Below are positions 12,036 to 23,907 of a stretch of 64,000 bases of DNA, one piece after another. The stretch is taken from assembly GCA_958298945.1 (NCBI GenBank), contig OY282605.1:23972811-24036810 (forward strand). The letters are read 5' to 3'. The position numbers and the translations under genes were made by a program. The notes beneath the pieces are model-generated. The model was given only the letters and a program-made list of their open reading frames with translations, was not told the origin of the DNA and ran no database searches. Positions within the stretch are counted from its first letter, which is position 1, and each line of letters opens with the position of its first letter. The DNA is from Atherix ibis. Taxonomy: Eukaryota > Arthropoda > Insecta > Diptera > Athericidae.

Positions 12036-13250
12036 TAGAGAATTTTGAATTTTTTATTAATTTTATATTTTACGATTTTTCAGAATTTTTTTTTCAATTT
12101 TATTGGTTTTTTTAAATTATGAACTGTAATTAATTTTGTTAATTAGAAAATTTTCCCTTCTCTAGTAATTAGCAGTTTATGACTGTGCGAAAGGCAATTT
12201 AGAGAGAAAATAAATATACAGTCACGGTTATAATAATTGGCAATCATATAAACTTTGTTTTATGTAGAACGGAAAATATTGCAATAAAATTCGGTATTAT
12301 CCAATTCGTTTGTAAAATTTATATATTATCTAAGATAGCATTTATTTAGATTTGTATTTGCCATTTTATTATTATGGATCATTTAATGCGGCAAAGATTT
12401 TCTACAAAAGCCACATAAACACGATTAATAGGAGAAAATTATTTTTTTTTTAGCAACAAAACGAATTTCTTATTTGGTGAATGTATCAACGAGCAAAATT
12501 TCCTTTTAAAGAATTCTAAAAATCTACAAATAATTGTAGAGAAGCCATTGTATTTAAGAAAAAAGAATGTTTACTATGCATTTTCGTCTAAAAATGTCAT
12601 TGGTTCGTATTTGTTGAAGAAGAAGACTCCACTACTGTCAATTCTGAATGCCTTGGTCCTATAATAACGGAATTTTTTTTTAACCTGAATTGAAGATTTT
12701 AATCTGGATTATATATGGTTTTAATAATTCTACAAAACATAACCCACAAAACACAATAAATTTTTGGTTTTATTACATAAAAATCTCCCAGAACGTGAAA
12801 ATCTCAAAAATTTGGTGATATCAACTGGCCTTCAAGATCTTGCGATATGACGCCGTTAGACTATTACTTATAAGGGGATATAAAAAAAGATGCGGTCCTG
12901 AAAGAAGGCTCGTGACAATGCAAATAAAATTAGAGTAATTTAAGAGTGAACATCAAACCAAATGCAAATAAGAAAGATCAAAGTTTGGACATTTTTCACT
13001 TATGAAATAATTAAAATTCTTGTGATATTTTCTAATTTATTTAAAAATAACTAATTTATTCTTAAATAGTTGTGGCAATTTGCAGTAAATTAGTTAATTT
13101 GTAAAAGGAGTGTTCCCTACCAAAGATACACACAATATTTAACCACAAGAAATTTTCGCCGAGTGTTGAAGACGATGGTCTCCCAAGTACTCAGTGACAT
13201 AAATTAACTACTAATAATGGAGATGTAAAAAAAACTTTTTAGATATAAAG
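12036..13250. repeat. segmental duplication, copy 1 (pairs with 23908-25317)
   Basis: It begins with TTTTGGTAGAGAATTTT and shares CAGTCACGGTTATAATAATTGGCAATCATATAAAC (near 12220), the T copy within it, and the tail CCTACCAAAGATACACACAATATTTAACCACAA (near 13118) with the region at 23.9-25.3 kb, in the same order and orientation. This copy lacks ~240 bp present in the other between GTCTCGTGACAAT and GCAAATAAAATTAGAG. Confidence 0.85.
12280..12920 (+). mobile_element. T element copy 4, decayed and 3'-deleted
   Basis: The 5' end is near 12297 (TATCCAATTCGTTTG). Transposase codons follow the order of copy 6 at 24.2 kb: EKPLYLRK-like (12541), YAFSSKNVIGSYL (12580), VNSECLGP (12640), and the GDINWPSRSCDMTPLDYYL segment near 12815-12870. 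The catalytic Asp in CDMTPLDY is retained, but stops interrupt the frame and the 3' end is missing. Confidence 0.75.
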
Positions 13251-13261
13251 AAAACGATTCT

Positions 13262-14475
13262 GATATAAATTTTGATCTAAAGTTGTCATTGGTCCGTATT
13301 TGTTTGAGAATGAAGAAGGAGACTCTGTAACCGTTAAATCTGAGCACAGTGGTTCTATTATAACCGATTTTTTTTTTAAATCTGAAACTCAAGATTTTGA
13401 TCTGTACTATATGTGGCCAAAATAAAATATGATAAATTTTAGCTATATTACCCAAAAAATACCCTAACTTGAGAAACTTCTAAAAATTTAGAAATTTGAA
13501 GATCTTGCAATTTGACGCCATAGGACTTTTTCTTTTTCAATCAAATAAAAACACGTGTTCAAACTTTGCTCTAAATAACCAATAAACTTCGCAGCATTTC
13601 AAAATTAACATTCGTCAAGTAGTGGCCGTCTTATAGCCCGAAATGTGCGAAAAAACCATCAACAAATATTTTAAAAGGATCGAGCTCTTCAAGAAGTTTT
13701 GTTATAATAGTTTATATATGAGGTATGTTCAAAAAGTATCACGAATTTTGAATTTTCGCGGTTTTCGTATATTTGATTTTCGATATTTTGTGGCGTTATG
13801 TTGGTACTCATGTCTCTCACTTATGCCGACAAGTTCGGCCATTTTGAATGTTCACTTAATTTTTGACAGCTGCTTTGCTTGCACGTGTTTTGGCTTGGCT
13901 TCATTTTTGCCATTTTTGGCCAAAAACAACACACTAATAATCCCGCAGCCACCGTATTCCCCAGATCTGGTCCCCTATGACTTTTTCTTGATCTCGAAAC
14001 ATATTCTTTGATCCATTTTTTTCTTATTTTTCTTGTGACTTTTTCTTGTTCTCGAAAGCAAAAATTAACTGAACTTTCAAAATGGCCGAATTTGTTGGCA
14101 TAAATGAGAGACATGAATACCAACATAACGCCACAAAAAATCGAAAATCCCCTGTGACTTTTTCTTATTTTTCTTATTCTCGAAAGCAAAGCAGCTGTCA
14201 TTAATTAACTGAACATTCAAAAAGGGCGAACTTGTCGGCATAAGTCAAAGACATGAGTACCAACATAATGCCACAAAAAATCAAAAATATACGTAACCCG
14301 CGGAAATTCAAAATTCGCGACATTTTTTGAACAGATCTCATATATTATCTAATGGCAAAATGTATGCAATATAAATATTGTAAAAAGTAGTACAAATCTG
14401 AATTTAAAATATATTTTATAAAAATTTAGTTTTCGAATTGCAAATTGGATAATCTTTGTTTAAGTTCTTCGTAAC
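13262..14475 (+). mobile_element. T element copy 5, interrupted by an M1 insertion
   Basis: Codons for VIGPYLFENEEGDSVTVKSE lie at 13288-13350, an LQFDAIGLFLF relic (from SCDLTPLDFFLW) near 13505-13540, and the C-terminal PEMCEKTINKYFKRIELFKK at 13640-13697. M1 copy B then sits at 13719-14340. The T 3' end resumes at 14341 (ATCTAATGGCAAAATGTA...) and ends with GAATTGCAAATTGGATAATC near 14435-14455. The continuation across M1 shows that M1 inserted into T. Confidence 0.75.
13719..14340. mobile_element. M1 mariner copy B, foldback form with two 5' ends
   Basis: TA flanks both ends. The left ~190 bp is the M1 5' end (TGAGGTATGTTCAAAAAGTATCACG). A short transposase piece follows (CCGTATTCCCCAGATCTGGTCC, the YSPDLVPYDF region, near 13950-13990). 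The rest consists of two inverted stretches of the same 5' region (near 14050-14145 and 14180-14340) ending in a second 5' terminus. The normal 3' terminus is absent. It encodes nothing. Confidence 0.85.
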
Positions 14476-15954
14476 TGTTTTTTTAATGCTCCAACTGGAA
14501 TCGGGCTATTTGATTTACCTTTATTTTAAGCTTTTTTATTGTTTTTTTCCCTAGAATAGACTACATATTTTTCATACATCAAATATTCTTAAAAAAAACA
14601 ATATTTTTTTATATTTTATACACTTCCAAATACGACAGATCAGCTTATTCGAAATTATATATCAGGATTTTACATAAAGCTCTTTACACTTATTGGATTA
14701 ATTTCGTGTTAATGGCAATATTTTAACAATATAATTAAATAAAATTATTTATTTGAAATATAAAAAAAAGCCTTTTTTATTTAACTTACCTTTCCAAAAT
14801 ACAAATTGGATAAAAAATTACTTCTCCTAGGCAAAGGTATCAAGTACATTCGTACCTACCCACTAAAGGTAAATGTAAATGTTTTTTTTTATAGTTTTTT
14901 TTTTTATTGTTATTTTTTTTAATAGAAAGATCTCTTCACCTGGCAGACTAATGGATTTGTATACAATCGAAATAAAAATCCATTCATAACAATTGTCTTA
15001 ATTAAAACCATGAAACTGAAGAATATATTATTTTGGATAGAAAATCATGCGGAACCATAGTCAATAGTTTTGAATTTATTTTTCTATAAAGAAAAATAAA
15101 TTATAAAACCTAATAAAAAAAAAAATTAAAAAATAAAAAAAAAATAGAAGAAAATCTTCTGAAAATTTGTACAAATTGAAACGAAAACTTTCGGCAAGAG
15201 TAAACTTTGCGGTTCATTTGACACAAAAAGCTTTAATTCATTTTTGTGTATGAACATTTTGACTATCGGATGAGTACTCATCATCGTGATGAATTTACGG
15301 AAGATTTCGATACGAAACATCAAAGATAATTGAAAACTTCTCTTTTCGAAGAAGAATCAAACCGAAAACGATTCCGAAGAATTAATGAAATAATGAAAAA
15401 ACAATTTGCATAACTTTTACCAATAATAACGACAAATTTACTCAGATTAATACTACCGATGGTATGTAGTCTGTAGTCTGTAGTTTGTGGCCGATACTCT
15501 GAAGATTGTAGATTGTAGAGTTTTGCATATTGTCGATAGTAAACATTTTTCTTTTTTTACCAAAACGTGTAATCAATCGTCCAGAACAACCAAATGACTA
15601 ACCAATAAATAATGATTGGATATTTTTCTTGAATATTAATTTGATAAAAAGACGAAATTGCCCGTGCAATGATATCACTCACTCTCTTGAAGGAGGAAGT
15701 TCGCATTTTTTGTAAGGCGATTTGATTATTTGTAATATAAAATTTTTAAAAAATTTTTTTTCCTTTAATTTAAATAAAATATTTATTAGCAATTGGAAAT
15801 TATTTATTTAAAAGTATTTTTATAAGATTTTATCGATATAAGATAATTGTTTTTATTCATATTTTTATTCCTATAAGAATTATTTTTTTCTTTTCGTATT
15901 TAATAAAAATTTTTTGCATTTTCAAAAATTTATTTTAATAAATGTTGTTATTAT
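14476..15954. other. A/T-rich sequence without a recognised feature
   Basis: No gene, transposon end or clear tandem repeat was seen. A short local repetition of TGTAGTCTGTAGTTTGTGG and related words lies at 15466-15520. Confidence 0.35.
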
Positions 15955-17130
15955 TTTTAGTTTATTCACTAAAAAACTAAATTCTTAGTTCTAAATTTTT
16001 TTTTGAAAAGATTTTTTTCATATTTTTTCTTTATTGATTACTTTTTTTAAATGTTTAATAAATTCTTTTTTTTGTAAATTTTTTAAATGGTTTTTCTCGA
16101 AAAATAGAATTTTTTTTAAAGGAAAATATACTATTTGTTAATATTTCCAATTGTTGGAAGGGGGGACGGGGGGAGGTATTCGGTTAATAGGAAAGATAAT
16201 TTTTATGATTTTCACTAAAAAAAACTAAATTATAAGTTCTAAATTGAACAAGTTTTCTTCTAAAAGATTTATTTCATATTTTTTCTTTATTAATTATTTT
16301 TCGAATATTTCTACATTTTTAGATATTTTCCTAGAAAAATAGAATTTTTTTTGTGTCAGCAAATTTTTTAGGCAAAATATGCTATAAATTTACAAGCGAG
16401 ATGGTGCAGGGGGAGGGGAGGGGTTTTATCGCCTAATAGAAAAGATAATTTTTACGTCATTCATTAAAAAACTAAATTATCCCAATTACACAAAAATATT
16501 AAATGTAAAAAGTTTTCTTTTAGATATTTTTTAATGTTTTTTTTCTTTACTAATTATTTTAATTAATAGTTAACAAAAACTTTTCTACATTTTTAGATTT
16601 TTTTCTCGAAAAATAGTATTTTTTTTTTTGGTGTCACCAAATTTTTTTTGGGAAAATATGCTATTTGCTTATATTTCTAAAGGGGAGGGAGGGAAGGGGT
16701 CCTTGGTTAATAGAAAAGATAATTTTTATGTTGTTCATTTAAAAAACTAAATTATCCCAACTGTAGTTAAGTTCTAAATATAAAGTTTTTTTTTAGATAT
16801 TTTCTAATGTTTTTCCTTTAATAATAATTATTTTTTGTATATTTAATAAAAACTTTTCTATGTTTTTAGATGTTTTTCTCAAAAATATAGTATTTTTTCT
16901 ATGTCAGCAAATTTTTTTGGGAAAATATAATGTTTGTTTATATTTCTATGAGGGGAAAGAGGGGGTAATTTGAATAATATTAAAGATAATTTTTATGTTA
17001 TTTACTAAAAAAAAACTAAATTTGCAGAATATTTGATAATTTTTAAACTTTAAAAGATTATTTTTTCATATTTTTTGTCTTAATAGTTATTTTTTTAACT
17101 AATTGAAAATTGTTTCCACAAAAAAAAATA
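15955..17130. repeat. ~245-280-bp tandem repeat with G-rich tracts
   Basis: Four full units and part of a fifth are marked by ACTAAAAAACTAAATT-type landmarks at about 15966, 16212, 16461, 16739 and 17002 (spacings 246, 249, 278, 263). Other shared landmarks are TTTTCTCGAAAAATAG, GTCAGCAAATTTTTT and GGAAAATATGCTATTTG. The four full units carry a purine tract: 16159-16176 (GGGGGGACGGGGGGAGG), 16409-16423, 16682-16699 and 16951-16966. The rest of each unit is nearly pure A/T. Confidence 0.85.
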
Positions 17131-20000
17131 TGTTTTAATAGAGAGCATTAAAACTACATAAAAATATATGGTGTATATGACTACATTAAAGATTTAACTT
17201 CCCAAATGTACTCAAGTACCAAATATGAAGAATTTTTTTTGTTTATAAAATATAGAAGAAGAAAAAGATATTTTCGGACTAAATATTGTTAATAATTAAA
17301 AAACTGATAATTTCAAATCTTATAAAAAAAAATTTTATTTAATTTTTATTTAGAAACTATACGTTAAATTTTCTGCACGCATCCAAGTATTGTGTCAAAT
17401 TTGATGATTTTAAACCCTAAAACCGGCATAGCTATATAGTAAAGCTTAGATTACATCGTGCGTCTAATAGACAATTTTATCTTACCAACGGTTGCTGTCA
17501 AATCGTTTAATTCTACGAACGGTGCGCTGGCATATTTCTCTGATCGTGTGAGTGCACGATGTTTGTGCGTACACGCACAAATTTTCCTTGTGGCATAAAT
17601 TTAGAAGGGGAAATTTAGCGAATCTGTACATGATTCGATCATGCTTGCTCCTACACACTTTACATGTTGCTCGTTCCGCACTAATAATTCACACGTCGTT
17701 TATTTTGATATTTGACAGTCCCCATATTTACTGTGCGTCTGCATGTCAAGTCAATCGTATTTAGTTTATTTGTGATACTTTAAGAAATTTTTTTAAAAAA
17801 AGTTAAAAACGAATGTAGTGTAGTGTCAAGCGAAAAGTCGTTCACATATAAATTTTAAAATATGTTTAACATAATGACAGTGCCAGTGGAACTGATATTT
17901 ATTAATTTTATTAATTAAAATATATAAATGTATTCAAATAATCAAAATGAATTAATAAATAATAAAAACATCATACAAAAAAACAAAGTAAATAAAATAA
18001 AAATAACAGTGATCAACTAGAAAAATGCCCAAACCGTTTAGACGATCAAACCAATATTTCGATATGTTGAAATTCCTTTTTGCTTGTCTAAATTGTGCGT
18101 GCATCGTAATTAATTTTTCTTGCAGATGTTCATTCAAGCAGTGATTGCACTATGATTAGACTGATCGTCAAATATGCAAACTTTATTTTGGAGCGAACCT
18201 GTACAGTCCCTAACAGTCGACCAAAAAAAAAGAGAATGCTAATGAAAACTTTATGCACGCGCAAAGTGCGTGAGTGCTCGCGCATATAATACACTGCCAC
18301 ACGAGCAAAAGAAGAGAATACTAGTGGGTGATAAGGTTAATGGAGACTTTTAATTAAAACTACTGCTTGTTTATCATACCAAAATCTCAACAGCAGTGAA
18401 GAAATTTCAAAATTATCTTTAACAGTAATTTAGGAGTCCAATAAAAAATCTTAGATTACTAGGAAAATTTTACCGGCTTTACCGAATAAGTTTGCTCGTC
18501 TTTTAAATGCTACTGTAAAAAAAAATCAACATTTCCTGGAATGAGGTGATCGAGAAATTTTTATCATAAAAAGAGTATGAAAAAATGTATGGCTAACTAA
18601 TGAACCAGGGTTGTATAATATAGATGCGTAGGATATTGAAAGAATTATTGCAAATTACAACAGGCGAAATACTATTCAACGACGATCTTAAAGAATTAGT
18701 AGAATAATTCGTGCGCAAGGAAATTTCGAAAGATTTTCTAAAAAAAAAATTTAGATACTCATCACAAAAATAACTTTGTTTTATAATCAAAAATCGATAT
18801 TAGATAACTTTTTAGCAATAAATATTACAAAATGAATTTTCGTATTCTCTGCTCTATTTTACTTATCCCCCATTATTTACATGTTAAGGACTTGAGTCCT
18901 GCAAAAAATCGTTTGATAACTATTTGAATAATATTTTATATATAATGGCAAGATTTTTATAATGTTAATAAATAAATTTTTAATAAAAGTCTGACTTTCA
19001 AATATATTTCGGCAAAGTATTTAAAAATAAAAGACCGTAAGCAAAAAATGTATTTTTAAATTAAAAAAAAAATATTAAAAAAAATCTAAAAATTTTTGAG
19101 GAGATAAAAATCAACCGAAAAAAAGGTAAAAAATAGTTAAAGAAATTTTACATCGATAAGTAAATTAAATTATTCTTTTTTTGGTCATTTAATAATAATA
19201 TCTTAATTAAAAAAAGGGTATCAGCTTAATCACTGAATTATCGATTAGCAATATACGAATTGAGGGCTTTTAAACAACAATCATTTTATCTCTTTTCCAG
19301 ATACAATATTTACTTTTTTTTTAGATATTTTTGTGGCAAAAATATTTCTTTGCTCAATTAGCTAACATTTTTGATTTAATGTAATTTTGAATTTGATTGA
19401 AAACTAATAACGGATCACCGATAAATTGACCGTTACTGAGATTTATCTAAAAAGCAATTATTCGTTTTTCTCTTATTTCTCCTAAACACTCACAAATGAT
19501 ATGCAATCTTATGCCAATAATTGAAAATGTTTTACAGAAAATGCATTAGAAATAATTAGTTTCAATTTACTTTTCTTCAACCAATTCACTTCTCAATCAT
19601 CGGTTTTCTTCTTGCATTAATCAGTGAACAGTTATGGTTGGCCGACAAAAAAAAAAAATAAAGATAAAATGCGAAAGATTAAAAATTTCATATCTTTTTT
19701 TTTTTAATATAAAATAACTGATATACTGGAAGTACAGGTAAATATGCCAACAATTTAGCTAGTCATTAATTCAGTATAATTTGTACGCATTTCAAGAATT
19801 TCATGTATACGAGCACCACAAATGCCGACTTTGAGAAAATATGAAATTTTTACTTCCATAATTGGTAATCAAAGCTAATAATCTGAAAGCGAATAAATAT
19901 CAGATCTGATCCATACGAAATTATCTCCATTGATGATAAATTTAGTCATCAGATCATTTATTAACCGTTTATTCATTTAAGTAGATATAATTTTAATCAA
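17131..20000. other. no gene recognised; unique-looking block at 17.44-18.33 kb
   Basis: The part 17440-18330 has balanced patches rich in TGCGTG/CACGCA words (for example 17535-17580 and 18205-18300) and short open frames without recognisable products (plus 17552-17764, minus 17952-18137). The remainder is A/T-rich. Confidence 0.4.
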
Positions 20001-21400
20001 GTCTCCGGTTTTCTCTGTACAGATAATCATGATGACAGGTAAATAAAAGATGACTTTTGATATTATAAATACAATTGATTGTTTATGCATAAATATTATT
20101 AAGAAAATGGCTGAAAGGCATTTTCATATTCAATTTAGTATGAAATTATAGTCTTTTCAGAGGAGTTGGCAGTTAAAACTTACGAGGGCAATATGATAAG
20201 TCAGTGATAAATGGAATAAATATACCTAATATCAACAAAATGATATTATTTTTATTATTTGGCATTTTTAAAAAGACACCATAAAAATTTTTATAAACAT
20301 TTGTTCATTAGTTTAGTTGGTATAACTAACCCAAAGTATAATGGGGACTTTTCACCATCGTATTGAAATCAATTTTATTGTCGATAAAAAGTGTATGAGA
20401 AACTAACGTCTGAAAAGAACGTATCAGCATAAAATTTTTGGCATGAGAATCATATCCGCGATATGTGATCCGCGTTTGCTAGTACCTGAGAAAAAGCGTT
20501 TTCGTGTAATTCTTTTAATAATAGTGATTTTTTAGCTTAGTCCAATTTAATTCATAACAGTTGATGAGACATGATTTCACCATTACATACCAGAAAACAA
20601 AGTTTAGTTAAAACAATTTTGATTTCTGATGTGCAATGGTGAATCCATATTTTCTAGAATGCACTTGGTATAATCTTCATCGACTATCTGAAGTAAGGAA
20701 TATTGGACCAGTTGAATAATGAAATGAATATAAAACGACAGCAATTGGTAACGGAAATGTTCTTCGTCTTCATGACAATTACATTATGAATTGCTTTCCC
20801 ACCCAACATATTCGATTGTTTTAGATCCCCGCGATGTTTTCCTAATTTCAAAAAATAAAGTAATAGCTTAGTGGAAATGAATTTACATCCAATTCTAATA
20901 TTATCGCCAAAACAAAGGCCTCTTTTGCACAAATCACACTACACGCATGGTATAAAAAAATTTTAATATCGTTAGATGGACTGTATCAAGCTAAAAGGAG
21001 ACTATGTTTATAAATAAATAAATTTTTGTATAATAAATTCATTTTTATTTTACATTTATCACTGACTTATCATACTGCCCTCGTACAATATAAGAAACGA
21101 AGAGATTTTCGGTTTATTTTATTTTATTTTAGATTTAAGCATTCAAGTTAATGGCTTCTAGAAAATTTCTTTAGTACTGGAAAAAATATAGATTCAACTA
21201 TCTACGAAAATATGCTCAACACATTAGATAATGTCGAACAAAGTATGTGCTCTTATTTAGTGATCACATAGTTAATTCCATATAGATTAGGCGAGTCGCC
21301 AACTAGTAATAAAAAACAATTAATCTCTTCATCTTGTCCAGCTATTTATTAGATAGTTTTACTATTTCTTAGTTAACTATTAGAAATTATGTATAATCAA
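20001..21400. repeat. segmental duplication with M2 mariner, copy S1
   Basis: Both flanks of the M2 insertion match flanks elsewhere. The left flank from GTCTCCGGTTTTCTCTG to AGGAGTTGGCAGTTAAAA matches 48739-48906. The right flank (ACAATATAAGAA, then CTCTTATTTAGTGATCACATA, AACTAGTAATAAAAAACAATT, GAAATTATG) matches 49953-50160 and 39085-39450. The unit duplicated is therefore host sequence plus transposon, not independent insertions. Confidence 0.85.
20183..21083 (+). mobile_element. M2 mariner copy a, decayed
   Basis: Inverted ends CGAGGGCAATATGATAAGTCAGTGATAAAT and its complement (…CTTATCATACTGCCCTCG) are flanked by TA at 20181-20182 and 21084-21085. Transposase remains include VDETGFHHYTPE with the first Asp (near 20560-20590), LHDNY with the second motif (near 20755), and the C-terminal GLYQAKRRL. 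The region carrying the third Asp is scrambled. Length is ~900 bp against ~1.3 kb for complete mariners. Confidence 0.85.
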
Positions 21401-22097
21401 AACATTATTAATAATTGGCAATGTCAAAATGGTATAAATTTTTTTTTGAAAAAAACCGATTTTTTTAATGCCATAAAATTAAATTGTGAAAAATAAAAAT
21501 TCTAAAAATTAACAGTAGTTTACAAAATTTGTTCAATTACAACTATTATTACAATATTATTATTTTGTTGATTTATTTAATTATTAACTAATTTGTATGC
21601 ATAACGATGGTATAACGTCTTAATGCGTTAAGCATTCTGCCATCTGTGGATAAGTGAATGATTAGTCATGGAAATAAATTGCGGCTTGGATTTGGTTTTT
21701 TGCCATATTGTAAATAAGGAAGATATAAATTATAATTTCATAAAAATATTTAAAGAAATAAAAAAAAATTACAATTTTGCTCATACACATTAGATGGTCA
21801 AGTTGCCCATACAAATCCAATGTCGATAATATTATTGAGGATGAACATTAATTCAGCTAATATGATGGCATCCGCAGTTATTTTTATTATAATTCGCATT
21901 TTTCAATTGTCTCTTTTCTATTCTTTATTTTTTCTATAAAAAAAATTTCTTGTCAATAATTTGGGGAAAAAAATTCGAAATAAATTAGAAAAAGTTTGGC
22001 TGATGTTTTTGGGGGTAGTTAAATTTTTGCCCAAATTAATATTATTTTATGATTTAATGATTATGTTTTCTGTTTTTCTCAATTTCATCTTGCATTT
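21401..22097. other. A/T-rich sequence without a recognised feature
   Basis: No repeat or gene was recognised. It ends where RT-like codons begin. Confidence 0.35.
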
Positions 22098-22168
22098 GTA
22101 GACTACCAGAGAGGTTTTTGACTCCATCGAGACATAGGTCGTACTAAGAGCAATGGACAAAGCCCGTA
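22098..22168 (+). pseudogene. RTE-like reverse transcriptase fragment, part 1 (5' of M1 insertion)
   Basis: Codons read DYQR, then FDSIET*VVLRAMDKARI after a one-base shift. This matches the RT region that typically reads VDYEKAFDSV...AL..ARID in RTE-type non-LTR elements. The element is 5'-truncated at about this point. The TA at 22169-22170 is the M1 target, and the frame resumes at 23007. Confidence 0.7.
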
Positions 22169-22170
22169 TA

Positions 22171-23004
22171 CGAGGTCTGCTCCGCGGGTTACGTATATTC
22201 GATTTTCGATATTTTTGTGGCGTTATATTGGTACTCATATCTCTCACTTATGCCAACAAGTTCAGCCATTTTGAATGTTAAGTTAATTTTGACAGCTGCT
22301 TTGCTTGCACGTGTTTTGGCTCGTCTTCGATTTTTGCCTCAATTTCGACCAAAAACAGCATCACATTTATATTACTAAGGAGCTATTGGACTCTGTCCGC
22401 GATGACCCAAATTAACTCCAGAGTATCATAACTGGTGATGAATTATGGGCTTATGGTTATGACGTGGAAACCAAATCTCAATTATCCCAATGGAAGCTGC
22501 CGCACGAGCCAAGACCGAAAAAAGTGCGCCAAGTTCGGTCGAATGTGAAGGTTTTGCTTCCAGTTTTCTTCAATTGCAGGGGCGTGGTGCCACAGGGTAG
22601 AACGGTCAATAAGGAATATTACCTGCAAGTTATGCGGAAGTTGCGCGAAGCAATCCGCCAGAAAAGCCCGTATTTGTGGAAGAACAAAAATTGGCCTTTG
22701 CCATTTTTGGCCAAAAACAACACATTAATAATGCCGCAGCCACTGTATTCCCCCGAAACTAAAGAGCCCCATGAAAGTACGACACTACGCTACGATTGAG
22801 GAGATAAAGACGGCATCGAAGGAGGAGCTGAACAAGATCACAAAAAATGATTTTTTGAAGTGCTGCGACGATAGGATAAAACGTTGGCTCAAGTGTATAG
22901 TATCTGGTGGGGATTATTTTGAAGGGGACAAAATAAATATTCATGAATAAATAAATAATTTTTGTAAAAACACAAAATTCGCGATACTTTTAGAACACAC
23001 CTCG
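22171..23004 (+). mobile_element. M1 mariner copy C, inserted in the RTE fragment
   Basis: CGAGGTCTG at 22171 follows TA, and ACACCTCG ends at 23004 followed by TA. About 27 bases of the left end (TTCAAAAAGTATCGCGAATT region) are missing. The transposase keeps ITGDELWAYGYDVETK (first Asp) and FFNCRGVVPQGRTVNKEYYLQ. The HHDNASAHASLLVRE segment and the third Asp region are deleted (the protein reads NWPLPFLAKNN, then YSPETKEPHE). The amino-terminal domain is absent. Not functional. Confidence 0.9.
22464..22799 (+). pseudogene. mariner transposase fragment (copy C)
   Basis: A 111-residue open stretch covers the middle of the catalytic domain: SQWKLPHEPRPKKVRQVRSN, VFFNCRGVVPQG, and REAIRQKSPYLWKNKNW. 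It lacks the second and third catalytic Asp through two deletions and starts after the first. An internal remnant, not a gene. Confidence 0.8.
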
Positions 23005-23006
23005 TA

Positions 23007-23825
23007 TACAACCATGCGATTCATAGCGTAAAGATTGGTGACGACTTGACTACGGGGAGGGTCCAGATAGGAAGAGGTATAATACGGGGGGATACCATGT
23101 CACCTAAACTCTTCACTTTGGCATTATAGGACGTATTCAAAAAATTTGCTTAGGGTCAAAGGGGGGTCATAAAAATCGAAGGAAAATATCTAAACGACTT
23201 ATGATTTACCGATGACATCGTTCTTGTTAGAAGTGACACCGAAGAACTCGGAATATTATTGTAGGAGCTGGAAGAAAGCACTCGTTCGATTGGACTAAGA
23301 ATGGATTTTCATAGAACCAAAATTATGAGTCCCGATCACTTACAGATCACGTTCACAGGCTATGATTAAAGTCGGATGTGAAAACCAGACAGCGAAAATT
23401 ACCAGGAGGATTAGCTTGATTTGGGGAGTTTTGGTAAGCTCAGCTTCATAATTAGAGACAACAAGATACCCATGAATCTCAGAAGAAAAGTCTACGATAT
23501 GTATTTCCTCCATATTACAACCAATGAGCTCTAAACTGCCACACTCACAGTAAACAATATAAACAGGCTCAGAGTTTCTCAGCGAGCGATGGAAAGGTTA
23601 ATGCTAGGCTTCAGCTTACCTGATCATATTCGCAACGAAGAAATTAGCAGAAGAACAGGACACATAGCGAGGGATGATCTCAAATAGCCCAAAAAAATTA
23701 CGCAATGGTGGCCTAGAGATTCAAAAAAAAATCAAACAGCCGGAACAGAGGACAACATGGACAAAATTAGAAGAGGCCTCTGTTCAGAAGTGGACTAAGA
23801 TAGGCTGACAAAGAAGAAGAAGAAA
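23007..23825 (+). pseudogene. RTE-like non-LTR reverse transcriptase fragment, part 2, to 3' end
   Basis: The reading is RVQIGRGIIRGDTMSPKLFT (the usual GVRQGD..SPKLF motif), then KIEGKYLNDL*FTDDIVLV (catalytic FADD changed to FTDD, at 23205-23216), ELEESTRSIGLRMD, and the C-terminal INRLRVSQRAMERLMLGFSL followed by RNEEISRRTG and later WTKLEEAS-like codons. This order fits RTE-type elements (residue-level recall, no search run). Many stops and shifts. The 3' end is a short (GAA)n tail at ~23810-23825. Confidence 0.8.
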
Positions 23826-23907
23826 ATTCTCAGAAGATACACCGATTTGGATGGAGGATTTTCCGTGCCAAATTTTCTTCAGCCGTTTCCTCTACAAACT
23901 CTCCACT

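Noticed and set aside
12218..12245. CAGTCACGGTTATAATAATTGG as a Tc1-type terminus
   Set aside because: It starts with CAG-like bases and recurs at 24.09 kb, but both occurrences lie in the same segmental duplication and no matching inverted end was found.
17430..18330. Possible large palindromic element (ATTAGAC and CACGCA words on both sides)
   Set aside because: Only short words match in opposite orientation; the intervening sequence does not align as an inverted repeat.
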